DNA of 64,000 bases from Paguma larvata (taxonomy: Eukaryota; Chordata; Mammalia; Carnivora; Viverridae). Below the pieces are notes generated by a model. That model was not told the origin of the DNA. It worked only from the letters and a program-made list of their open reading frames with translations, and made no database searches. Location: positions 76,259,002-76,323,001 of the forward strand of contig CM057832.1 of assembly GCA_030068075.1 (NCBI GenBank), written 5' to 3'. Below are positions 45,130-55,690 of the stretch, in pieces (the first letter of the stretch is position 1; each line of letters begins with the position of its first letter). A program made the translations under genes and the position numbers.

Positions 45130-45775
45130 CTTGAGAGCTACTCAAATTGCGTTCCACAGACCAATAAAACTGACATCAACTGGGAGCTTTTCTGAAGTGC
45201 AGAATCTCAGGTCCTGCCCAAAAACCACTAAATCAGAATCTATATTTTAACACTATCGCCAGATGACTCATATGCATATTTAAGTTTTAGAACTTTCTTT
45301 AGTTGACAAAGGTATATTTATTGCCTTCAAGGAATTTAGAATGTAAATGGTAGAGAATTCAGACCTGCCATAATTCCAAATTAGGCCTAACGTCAGAATC
45401 AAGCATTCTTTTTTAAAAAATGCAGACTCCAGGGTGCCTGGGTGGCTCAGTCAGTTGAACATCCAACTCTCGGTTTCAGCTCAGGTCATAATCTCAGTGT
45501 CATGGGAATGAGCCCTGCGTCGGGCTCCGGTGCTGAGTGTGGAGCCTGGTTAAGATCCTCTCTCTCTCTCCTTCTGCCCCCTCCACCACTCATAGGTTCT
45601 CTCTCTCTCAAAAAAAAAAAAAAAAAAAAAGAAAGAAAGAAATGCAGAGTCCTAGGCCCCAATCTAACCCTGGTCCATGAACTCCTCTAAGCATGAAGCA
45701 TAAAGCTTGAGCATTTGTATGTTGATTATATGTTCCAGGTTGTTCTGAAAATTAGAGAAGTTTGGGAAATAAAGT
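45130..45775. mobile_element. hAT-like MER relics, split by a SINE
   Basis: 'cttgagagctactcaaattgcgttccacagacc' then 'gcagaatctcaggtcctgcccaaa' and 'aatcagaatctatattttaac' follow the pattern of short hAT elements. A second patch, 'gcagagtcctaggccccaatc', continues after the SINE at 45431-45639. Confidence 0.45.
45431..45639 (+). mobile_element. Carnivore tRNA-Lys SINE
   Basis: Head agggtgcctgggtggctcag, 'ctctcggtttcagctcagg', 'ccctgcgtcgggctccgg', a pure A run and AAAGAAAG tail. A 13-bp duplication aaatgcaga[c/g]tcc flanks it with one mismatch. Confidence 0.96.
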
Positions 45776-46549
45776 AAAATAATGATTCAAGTTTTCAACA
45801 TTTTGCCTCTACTAAAAGTCCTAACCTGGCAAAGAAAGAAGTGCTGTCATAAAAGCAATAATAATGGTAGTAGGTTATATATATATATATATAAATTTTT
45901 TACACAGAAATTGAGTATTGTGACAAAAAAGATTTGATACAAATTTCACATTTTTTTTGTTAAAGTAAATGTTGTATGCTTTGGATATTTTTGCTATGGC
46001 TACAATGAGGAAAAATATATATGTACCTGGCCATTTAAAGGTGCTGTCAGTTTAAAATTTTAGGCCATTCCTGTGCAAGGCAGGGGCAGTCCGACGGAGG
46101 CTGTGGAGGGAAACGGCAGTGTGACAGGAAACTGAAAGAAAATTGACAGACGCAGAGTGAGAGAAGGGCTTAATGCTGAGTCGGCTGTTTTGTACAAGAA
46201 AAAAGAGAACATTTCCAAACTAGTTAAGTTAGTTATGAGACTTTAACTAGGTCAAAAACTTACGAGTATCTGTGAAGACTTTTGAACACCGTAGAGGGCG
46301 TCAAAAATGTGTCCCATGGTTAAATCTTAAGTGTTCGAATCATGGAGTCTGAGAAAATCCCTGACTGAGGGGGTAGAGGTGAAGGAAAATACACCGACGT
46401 GGACAGACTTTTCTTTGTACGAATGTAAGGTATTATGAAAGTTCGTAACAAGAAAGTCGAACTGTAGATTTATAAATGGCTAGAAGTCATGAAAAGTCTG
46501 CTTTGTTATGTTTCCACATTCAGTGCATCCAGACCCAAAGCGTGAGATT
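45776..46549. other. Unassigned sequence
   Basis: A short (TA)n tract lies at 45873-45893. No gene recognised. Confidence 0.4.
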
Positions 46550-46715
46550 GGAGTTAAGGAAACAGGATAGTCAGTTCCGGCAGAGTCACGTAATATGCGC
46601 CATTTTTCAGATCACTTAACGTTTCTGATAGTAGCCTCGTCTCTAAAATGGAGATAAGAGTATCTCCTTTATTAGGACGGCCGTACATCTGATAGCTTCT
46701 CACACTTGTAGACAA
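46550..46715 (+). repeat. MIR fragment
   Basis: 'cagatcacttaacgtttctg', 'gcctcgtctctaaaatggagataagag' then 'atctcctttattaggac' match MIR in sense. Confidence 0.65.
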
Positions 46716-47049
46716 CAATCTGAGGCATGGTAAAACCTTTAGCTAGAATCTCGCGATAAATGTAAAGACCCAGTTTAATGGAGTTGCACATCACAGATAA
46801 ATATCGCGGCATTGGTTCCTAAAGCATAAAAAATGAGATACTATAGTCTGGTGAGATAATGCTTTAAGTAAGACCGCAAGCATGTTAACCCCCTGACCTT
46901 TGACAAATTGTGTAAGATATACAATTTTGAATATATTATGGTTGTGCACAGCAAGAGTCAAATTAGTACTCATTTGGAATTTTAAGCTGCTAAGCTGTTT
47001 AGAAGTATTTTTCCACAGTAGCGTATTTTTTATATTAATTTATCCCCTC

Positions 47050-47578
47050 GATTGTTAGTACAAGAATTGCTTTTTAAGAGCCTACTGCCAGACGCTATCT
47101 AGGATGTGAAAGACTCCTTGATCAGAAGGATATGTAGGTGAGAGAGCAAGCAGCAAATGAACAAATCATACAACACGGTATGATGTCCAATAATGATATA
47201 ACAGGATATATCATATTCCACTGCAGACTGTATTACATGTTATGAAGAAAATAAACCAAGTAATTAGTAGGTAACCATTAGTGACATCATAGGTAGGACG
47301 GCTCAGGGAGGTATTTCTGGGATGGTAATGTTTGAATTTCCCTAATCCGAAGGATGAAACTATATCAGCTATGAAGATATGTGTCCAGAAAGCACCCTAA
47401 GGTCAGAGTAGAAGTCCTGCGAGGCTAGACTCTAACTAGGCAGGGGGGAAGTGGTATGAATTGAGGTTGGAAAATTAAGCTTAAAGACCCAATATACAGG
47501 GTCATGTAGGCTGTGGAAAGTATTTTGAAGTTTTTGATCTAAAAACAGTGGGGAGCTATTGAAAAGTTGTACATGGCA
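47050..47578 (+). repeat. Ancient mammalian interspersed repeat, first part
   Basis: Text such as 'gcctactgccagacgctatctagg', 'tatgaagaaaataaaccaag', 'ggacggctcagggaggtatttctgggatgg', 'gggtcatgtaggctgtggaaag' and 'agtggggagctattgaaaag' follows a common old repeat. Its next block is found only at 49799. Confidence 0.4.
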
Positions 47579-47604
47579 GGAAGATGGTATTTCTAAAACA
47601 AAAG

Positions 47605-48070
47605 ACTGGACAATTGGAAGGTCCATAAATAGGTGACTGGTTGCAAAACTTACAATATATCAGTAAAATAGAGTACTAGATAGCTTTTAAAAAGGAGAGA
47701 GAAGCATCCCTACAATAGCTATAGGGTGGTATCTAGCATATACCATAAAGTTAAAAAAAGTAAGGTGGAGAAAAGCGTGTGTCGTATGCTATTAGTCATC
47801 TTCAGGAAAGGGTGAAACACACGGATACATACACATGCACACAAATATCGTGTATTGAGAAAGGAAGATAAGCCAAAAACTAATGTTAAAACAATAAGTT
47901 ACATAGAAGGGCGGGGGGAGACTAGGGTGAAATAGACTGGGTTGGAAGTGAGACTTCTCTGATTATACTGTAGTTTGTAGTTTTCGTTTTGGAATCCTGT
48001 AATGTTTTTATAATATAATATAACAAGTGTAAATGGAAATAAACGCTTAAGAATTGAAAACAAAATGAAA
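47605..48070 (+). mobile_element. Old L1M 3' end, sense
   Basis: 'tccataaataggtgactgg', 'gtactagatagcttttaaaaagg', 'gttaaaaaaagtaaggtgg', 'gtcgtatgctattag' and later 'ttggaatcctgtaatg' fit the 3' end of an old L1M. Diverged. Confidence 0.55.
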
Positions 48071-48118
48071 CATATAAAATGAACTGCATATCTGCAGGGC
48101 TAAACCACACCAGCAGGC

Positions 48119-48137
48119 ATTATATCAAGTGATTTTA
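48119..48137 (+). repeat. Target-site duplication, left copy (U2 fragment)
   Basis: attatatcaagtgatttta, 19 bases, identical to 48169-48187. Confidence 0.95.
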
Positions 48138-48170
48138 CACTTGATCTTAGCCTAAAGGCTGAGAAGCAAT
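48137..48170 (-). pseudogene. U2 snRNA 5' fragment (retro-inserted pseudogene)
   Basis: Read on the minus strand, these 34 bases match nucleotides 1-34 of vertebrate U2 snRNA with three differences (positions 3, 11 and 18), two of which look like CpG decay. U2 is the spliceosomal RNA that pairs with the intron branch point; this part is its extreme 5' end, upstream of the branch-pairing segment. The remaining U2 is absent and no U2 promoter elements (PSE/DSE) are visible. A perfect 19-bp duplication surrounds it (sharing 1-2 bases at each edge) and no A tail is present, as known for 3'-truncated snRNA pseudogenes made by self-primed reverse transcription. Not functional. Confidence 0.9.
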
Positions 48171-48187
48171 TATATCAAGTGATTTTA
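48169..48187 (+). repeat. Target-site duplication, right copy (U2 fragment)
   Basis: Same 19 bases as 48119-48137 without a mismatch. Confidence 0.95.
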
Positions 48188-49798
48188 AAACATAGTAATT
48201 TGCATATCTCCAGTGGTATATAGACTAAGGACAAAAACACTGTATAGATTTCAAGCCATTTCTAGTAATTGTATTGTTATTTTGTAACTGTGCATATGTG
48301 TGTCTATATTTGACAAACAAATCATTTATACAGATACACACTAGGATGAGCAAAAAGTACTTATTCAACTGTTGTTAGGATTCCAAGATTTTCACAGTAA
48401 GAGAAAAGATATGCAAATACTATAAGACTAATAAAGTCAAATTAATATTGGAATTGGAAATTGAATATAAATTTATGGCATATTTTATCTTCAGCCAATT
48501 TTTGGTTGAAAAAAATTAAAAATGTTTGGAAAACCAATTTTTCTAATTTTTCTTTTTAAATTGGAGGTTTCCAGATTTGGGGCAAGAAATATGCAAGAAG
48601 AACTTGGATGACCTTATCATAAGAAAGAATGGAAGTGTTTGGGTTAGGTCATCAAAGTTCAGAATCCAATTTTAAGGAGTTCGACTAGCAAAAAGGATAC
48701 TATGAACCACAGAAATAATAATAATTAAAATAGATACATACTTAAAATAATATAAATATGTTAAAATCTGTGATTTCGTAATAATATGCAATGATAATAA
48801 AGCATATCCATTAACTTGAAGGATGCAAGAAAACCAGTCTATTTTTCTAAAACTCTGTAAATAAAGGAAAGGATTTCCCATTTATTCTGCATTTGCGATG
48901 CTAACTCACCTCAGGATTAATAGCTAGATAATGGGAGAAAGTTTTTCTTTTTAAACATATTCCAGCAAATAAATGAAAAGTTAACGTAAAATGAGAATAT
49001 AACGATTTTGCAACCCGTAAGAAAAAAATGGGTTTAGCTTAAAATCATTAGCAAAGGTAGCTGAAACTACTAAGGGAATTATAGGTGGAGAATGTTATTA
49101 AGAACACATCTGGCTGACAAACCTAATATACTGATCACTTTAATATCTCAGAAAGATGACCAGAGACTGTGTGACTTCTAATGATTCACACTAGGAAATA
49201 CAAATATCACCTGTGAACTGTTCTCACCGCAATGTGCACCTAATTTCAACCTAGTCCCTAATCTCGCTACCAGGTTATAGAAAACACATGAATCAGAGAA
49301 AAATGTTAGAAACTACCAAGTAAAGGGCATGCAAGTATAAAAATTCAAAATAAAGTTTGCTCTACAGATCAAATGACAGTTCATTTTGAGATTTTGTTGA
49401 AAGAAAGGAGAAAAAAGAATATATAAATTAAAGAGACAAGAAATAATAAAATACATATACCGAACTTATTTGGAGTCATTAAGTAATATTTTAAGATAAT
49501 CATGGCAATTTCAACATTGAATGCATATTTGATATTATCGGATTTTTTTTAATAAAGAAGTTCATACCTTTCAGCAATATGTACTGAAGTATTCACAGAT
49601 AAAATGATATGATGTCTGAAATTTGCCTCAGGGTATTTCAATTTGGGGCGGAGACTCATGCGAAAATATGTCGAAACCAATTGGTAACTGATAATTATTA
49701 AATCTGAATGACGGGTATGCGGGGATTCATTGTACAATTCTCTCTACTTTGAATATGCTTGAGAAGTTTTAGATGAACATTTTAAAGGAAAAAATAAC
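48188..49798. other. Unassigned AT-rich sequence within the split ancient repeat
   Basis: No repeat family or exon is recognised. Because the flanking repeat at 47050-47578 and 49799-50330 seems to be one element, this stretch probably arrived by insertion together with or after the L1M end at 47605. Confidence 0.35.
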
Positions 49799-50330
49799 CA
49801 GCATGTGACGATTTCACTTACATTTAGAAAATTTTGAAGAGGAGCATAGGTAAAAACCAGGAGAACCAGTTAGGAGATTACTGTAGTGAGGCAGAAAAGT
49901 GATGATGGCGGCTTACACTAAACAGAGGGAGTAAAGATTGAGAGCTGGGAGGATCTCTGATATATGTATTTAGAAGTAGTGAAGAGTACTTTTAATTGGT
50001 TGGATTGGAGGTTGAAAGAAAGAAGCCATCAGGAAAGAAGCTGGAGATCTGGGTAGATGACAATGTCTTTTTTACTGAAATAGAGAAGACTGGAAAGTAG
50101 GGGATAGCCACGTAGAAATTCACGGTGGGCACTACGCAAGGGTTCTATTTGAAGCGTATTAAGTCTGAGGCATCTAGTGCACATCCAGATGAAGACAGAG
50201 CCCAGGGGAGAGATTAGTCCTAGATATATGCATTAAAGAACCATCAACATACAGTGTTTAAAGGCTTAGGGCTAGATAACATCCTTGGAGGGAACGGAAA
50301 CAAAGAAACAAAGCCAGGGAGAGCGCTGAA
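49799..50330 (+). repeat. Ancient mammalian interspersed repeat, second part
   Basis: 'agcatgtgacgatttcacttacatttagaaaa' and 'aggagaaccagttaggagattactg', then 'aagtctgaggcatctagtgcacatccagatg', continue the element at 47050-47578 in the correct order. Confidence 0.4.
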
Positions 50331-53300
50331 GGAACAGCCACATTAGTTGTCATGTAGAGCAGAAGAAACAAAAGAACCAAGGAACCGGAGGGTATGGAAT
50401 GAAAGCCAGAGATTCAGTCCGGTTTTCTTGTTTTAACTGAGTTATATATTACAATTAGTTTATAGATGGTATTCTGATAACTGAACTTACCAATAAGAAA
50501 ATTAGCCCTGCTCCTTCAAAACCAACAGGCCAAGGCAGCACACCACGCAACTGTCTATTTAATGATGCAAATGTAACTCTCTTGATTACATATGAAAAAA
50601 GTCAAAACAAAGAAATCTCTGGGAATATGAGTCATGCTTTGATAATTTAGTAGAAGGACTGAACAGGACAAAAGTAGTTCCCATTGGGGTGCTGTTTATT
50701 TATATCCAACTTACCCAAAGTCTAAGCCAACAAATCTACAGACATCAAGCACTGAGTTTCCTTTATATTTTCCTGAATTCAGCGAGAACTGATTAACCCA
50801 TTTAGAAAGAGCTGAACCTATCTTTATATGTAGCTAATTATGTTCTAATGCATACATTCAGCAATGCCATGAGGCCGTCCATCTGCAAACTGCCAGAAAT
50901 AAGCTGTCCAAATTCAGAGAACAGCTTATTTTAAGGCTAAAAAATGACACTGATTTAAAGATTGCTTTTGCTGATTTGATAAACTGTAAGTTGAAACAAT
51001 TACATTAACGTAGCGCATCGTAATGCCAACGATTTTTCTGAAAAGATGAAAAAGAGTAATTTCCTTCATCTTGTATATATTAACAGAATAAAGAGTGAAT
51101 TTGAAAGTCATTTTTTTTTACCACCTTCAAAGTGTCATACTACAGTCAAGTGGGTGGAAAAGAAAGTGTTAACTGTTAACCTTACCTTGGTGGATGATAC
51201 CTCCAGGACAATGTATAAGGGCAAGAAGTTTCAAAGATTGGGAAAGAAAAGCCACTTTTTTCAAACTGGTCGGCTGCAGCTCCCTTTTCCAGGAGTTGGT
51301 AAAAATAGCAAAGGAATAAGAGCACAGTTCAAGAGTTAGTAGGATAGTCAATCTGTACAAATGACCCACATGGGAGGCGAGACTGCACCAAAGACAGGGA
51401 AGAAGCATCAATGAGGAGCCCAGGAAACAGAAAGAAGCACAAGGCCATGAAAGCAAGGCAGAGGAGAACGAATTTTGAGATTTCTGAGCCTTTTCCAGGG
51501 GAGCCCTTTGACAGGAGGTCTTGCTTGGTCCCTCAAGGGGTGAGGAGGATCAGATGCTAACAGAAAGTTCATTGCCCTCTCTGGGCAGCCAGCTGGGTTG
51601 CCTTCCTTTTTCTTTCCCCCAGCCCCTCGCCTTCAGGACCAGCCCTTTTGTATTTTCCTAGTGTTTTCAAATGGAGAAATATAGAGATAGTTTCATTCTT
51701 TCTCAACCTATACCTCAGTTTCAATCTTGATTTCATTAGCGGACCTTCTATTTGTCACCATCGAAACCAGCAGAAATGAGAAAAGTCTCATACAGTCTTT
51801 TGATAACTCATACAGTAGTACATCCTTGCTTAATGGATTTTTATTTCAAAGTAAGCTTAATTTTTTTTTTCATTTTACATAAAAGTTGTTTGGCAATAGG
51901 TAGATCTAACCTGAATCTGTTGGCTTCTGTATTTTTAAACAGTTCTGACGTATTTTCTTTGTTTCTTTTTATAATGCATGCTGAGTGGAAATGGACCAGG
52001 GCCAGTCCTAAAATACAAGATTGAGCAGCTCTTGGAATTTCAAAAGCTGTACAATCATAACAAGATTTCCAATAAGATGAACATAAAATGAGAAAACTTT
52101 ATTATTTTTAAAGTTTTATTCACAGAAAGACTATTTTTAAATAAACCTAAATAGATCAAAATAGGCAATATTTCTCATTGGAACAAACATTGCAATTTAA
52201 AACAATGGAAATTTCTGGGCCGTTAAAACAATTCACCCTTAAGCTCCCCTAAAGAGAACTCAATAATCAATGATAATTGTTCTTTGAAAAAAATTTTGAG
52301 TTATAATAATTCACAAAATAAACGACAGGTCCAAAACACAAAATAGCTTTACTTTGAATTTCCTGGCCCTATTCAAGCTATTCTTGACTTATACTTACAT
52401 CAGAGTCATTAAAGCTTAGAATGTTTTTGAAATGGTGAAATAAATGATAACATAAGTCCCTGAGTGATATCTGGTGAGAAAATGTGCCAAATATTCATAA
52501 ATCAGAGCCTCAGCATTTCAAAAAAAAAATAGAAAGAGAAATTGTGCTGATTTTAAGCACAGTAATGTTATTGGGTGGTGTTTGAGGGCTGTGAAAGGGT
52601 GATGCTTTTCTAGAATTCTCAGCCTTGAAAAGAAGACCCTTGGTGAGTTACCTGAACTGACAAACTAATGCTAAAACATTTTTTTTTTAAAAAAAAACAA
52701 ACCATCACGAGCCTCACATGGAAACTAAAAACCCATCGGCATGCTGCTCCACAGACAGCCTGACATTATCAGATTGCGGGGAACCCGGGCAAGGTTTTTA
52801 GTCCCCTAATGCTTTCGCTACACAAGGAACTGTAAAAAGAGGGGCTCTTGGATGCATTAGAAGAGACCTTTCTCCTCTCACTGCACAACACTTAATTTTG
52901 CTTCATTCAGTGATCCAAGCATTGCCACTTTACTCCCATTGTTGCTTTTCCACATCACGCTTTTTGTTTTGTTTTGTTTTGTTTTCAGGTGCGTCTATCT
53001 AAACAGTCCAAATCTGTACACATTAGCATCTCTGAGGAGCAACTCTGGGAGGGTTTTCACCCTGACCTTTCTGTGTCTTTACAAAATCTCCATCACAGTT
53101 TCTACTTCCAGGTTTGTTTTTGATATTACAGGGAACGATGTTGCTGCGTAGGCCAACGGCTTTGCCTTTGGGTTTCTGTCCTCAATTCTAAAGATCATTC
53201 CTCCTCTGACAATTGATGGAGTGGAGAGCCTGTGAGAATACAGGCTTCCGTGGACTGAAAATGTTCTCTGTTTATCATAGTGCACAAGTATTGAAAGATC

Positions 53301-53494
53301 AAAATACAGGGTTATGAGCAGAACTGTATTGCTAAAACCCTGCATTTTCTGCAAAATTCTAGCTTTCCCTTTTTTCGCTCTCTCTTATACATACCTCAGA
53401 ATTACACACATTGATAATTTTATACCTCATTAAGCATTTCCCTATAAAATTTCCTTTATTCGGTAGTACACAGTAGAAAGAACTTGGGTGTGTG
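50331..53494. other. Unassigned sequence, SINE-free
   Basis: Three kilobases without a repeat I can name. It contains a perfect 11-bp hairpin at 50897-50931, a short A/T run near 52680-52698 and a (TTTTG)n run at 52962-52984 followed by ttttcagg. Frames at 51046-51339, 51169-51456 (minus), 51752-52024 and 53079-53354 (minus) have no recognised motif. Confidence 0.4.
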
Positions 53495-53613
53495 GGGGTG
53501 TAGACTGAAAACAACCTAAATATCCATCCATGGAGGACTGGGTAAATAAATTGTTCCATTTGTACATAAAATATATGCAATATGAAAACATAATTACTAT
53601 ATTTTCCCTGAAT
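53495..53613 (+). mobile_element. Old L1M 3' fragment, sense
   Basis: 'gaaaacaacctaaatatccatcc', 'ggaggactgggtaaataaattg', 'catttgtacataaaatatatgcaatatgaaa' match an L1M 3' block. Confidence 0.65.
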
Positions 53614-53629
53614 AAAATATCTTTTTTTA

Positions 53630-53844
53630 ATTTTTTTAACGCTTTTATTTATTTTTGAGAGACAGAGAGAGACAGAGCATGAGCACGGGAGGGGAGGAGA
53701 GAGGGGGAGACACAGAATCCCAAGTAGGCTCCAGGCTCTGAGCCATCAGCACAGAGGCCGACACGGGGCTCGAACTCACAGACTGTGAGATCATGACCTG
53801 AGCCGAAGTTGGCCGCTTAACCAACTGAGCCACCCAGACGCCCC
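53630..53844 (-). mobile_element. Carnivore tRNA-Lys SINE
   Basis: Reverse copy with aacgcttttatttatttttg, 'gaggccgacacggggctcga', gactgtgagatcatgacctg, 'actgagccacccagacgcc'. Duplication aaaatatcttttttta on both sides (53614 and 53845). Confidence 0.97.
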
Positions 53845-54065
53845 AAAATATCTTTTTTTATAAATAAAGAAAAACTAATGCACTATACTTTCTCTTAATA
53901 AAACCAAATAAAATAAAATATCTCTTTTTTTATTCAAAATATTTTAACTAGAATAAACCAAAGGAATAGAATAGAATGCATAGTATGTCACGTACTAGAT
54001 ATAATTATGTGGATATTGGTATACATACATAGTCTAGCATATGAATTAGAAATATCTTAAAAGAG

Positions 54066-54265
54066 TGGTGCCTGGGTTTCTCAGTAGGTTAAGTGTCCCA
54101 CTTCAGCCCTGGTCATGATCTCCCAGTTTATGGGTTTGCACCCTGCGTTGAGCTCTGTGCTGACAACTCGGAGCCTGGAACCTGCTTCGTATTCTGTGTC
54201 TTCCTCTCCCTCTGCTCCTTCCCCACTCATGCTTTGTCTCTCTCAAAAATAAACATTAAAAAAAA
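54066..54265 (+). mobile_element. Carnivore tRNA-Lys SINE
   Basis: Head gtggtgcctgggtttctcag, 'ctggtcatgatctcccag', 'ctgtgctgacaactcggagc', tail CAAAAATAAACATTAAA. Duplication t[a/g]tcttaaaaga on both sides. Confidence 0.95.
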
Positions 54266-54509
54266 TGTCTTAAAAGATGCATAAGAAGCTATTCAGGTAC
54301 CTTTGGGAAGTAGATACAGGAAACATCAATTATGGGTGAGTCAAGATTATTTCAATTCTTTCTGTCCTCTTTAATTTCCTTTGTCTTATTCATACATTAC
54401 TTGTATTAGAAATATACATTTAAAAAAAGGATTCTCTGGATCTCTTGAACATTCTAACTGACATCCATCTCAATTCATGATTATTGAAAAGTGGTGGCAC
54501 ACATAGAAT

Positions 54510-54700
54510 CTAGTGTGGTATAACAGAAAGAAACTCCAGAACACCAGACTTTAGTGAACATGTCAATTTATGTCCATGTGTAAATCACTTATCTACTTTT
54601 ACCTCCTTTATTTAATCTGTAGAATATGAGCAGGTAGGTCTACCTACCCCCCCGCTTTCATTTAGCATTCGGTGTTGTAATGGAAATAAAACAACAGATG
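54510..54700 (+). repeat. Probable MIR
   Basis: 'agtgtggtataacagaaagaaactcc', then 'gtaaatcacttatctac' and 'atttaatctgtagaatatgag' follow MIR order weakly. Confidence 0.4.
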
Positions 54701-55029
54701 AAAGGTCCTATGAATCTTGCAGTGCTACTACACAGGTATGAAATTCTGTGATAGAGGTCATGTTCACTTTCAGATATCACATTAATAGAAACTGACCTTA
54801 CCCAAGAGTTTTACCTTTGTTTTTATTTGGTATTTTTCAGTGGGAAGCTATATTCCATTAACATTTGAGTTGTAAGAAGAACCATAATCACAATAGTAGA
54901 TGCTTAAGATAAAATTGCAAATGTTAGTAACAGGTGCATAAATGAAGACACTGTGTTAATTTTTAAAATGTATTTAATAAAGACATGACATTGTAATAAA
55001 TTCAAAAATTTTCTCCTTGCCTACCTATA
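54701..55029. other. Unassigned sequence
   Basis: Nothing recognised. Confidence 0.4.
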
Positions 55030-55285
55030 ATAATGATAATAAAAGTTGTTCTTTACTAAATTCAAAGCATGGCCCAGAAACTTAATGATGTGATTATACT
55101 TGTTACTTATTTCTCAGATCACGTTTTTAGATAATCATTATTAGTATCATTGTATAGATAAAGAAAATTAGAATGATGTTAGTTTTCTTCCCTTGGCTTA
55201 AACAGAGGTAGTAACTGAAGTCTGACTGTGATTCAGATCTGTCTAAATCTCAAGGCTAATGTTTTCCCATCCTGAACTGGGATGT
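55030..55285 (-). repeat. MIR SINE, reverse orientation
   Basis: 'tctttactaaattcaaagcatgg', 'cattattagtatcattgtatagataaagaaaatt', 'aacagaggtagtaactgaagtctgactgtgattcag' fit antisense MIR. Confidence 0.6.
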
Positions 55286-55389
55286 TCCCATCCTGTCAGG
55301 CACTGTATTAGCTCAAACCAATTTTCAACCCAAATCGGATCTCCAGCTCTCATTGTCTGTTAAGCAGTGCTATCAACTAGAATGTTTAA

Positions 55390-55690
55390 GGACACTGATC
55401 TGTCTTCAGTGGGACTATAAATTGGTACCACTATTATGGACATCAGTTTGGTAGTCCTTTCCAGGAATGTTATCCATACTCTGTGAGCCAGACTTTTATA
55501 AATTTACCACAAGTTCATATGAAACATTTAAAGATGGGAACATGACTTTATACTCAGAGATGCTCATTACAACATCATATACAGCAACATGTACAAACAG
55601 AAAAATCCAGAAGCCATTCATGCATCTAACATAAATATCTAAATGAATAATACATTTTGGAATGAAAGTATGTATGGAATGATAAGCAGC
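55390..55690 (+). mobile_element. Old L1M 3' end, first part
   Basis: 'gggactataaattggtacc', 'catcagtttggtagtcc', 'tactcagagatgctcattacaac' and 'aaatgaataatacattttggaatg' follow an L1M 3' block. It is cut at about 55690 by an antisense L1 and resumes near 57497. Confidence 0.65.

Noticed and set aside
51169..51456. 95-codon minus-strand frame rich in Leu, Ser and Cys
   Set aside because: No signal peptide plus mature domain that I can recognise, and an overlapping plus-strand frame of the same length is equally open.
52962..53151. Possible exon after a (TTTTG)n stretch ending ttttcagg
   Set aside because: The acceptor-like end comes from the simple repeat; the following frame has no known motif and no clear donor or codon-use support.
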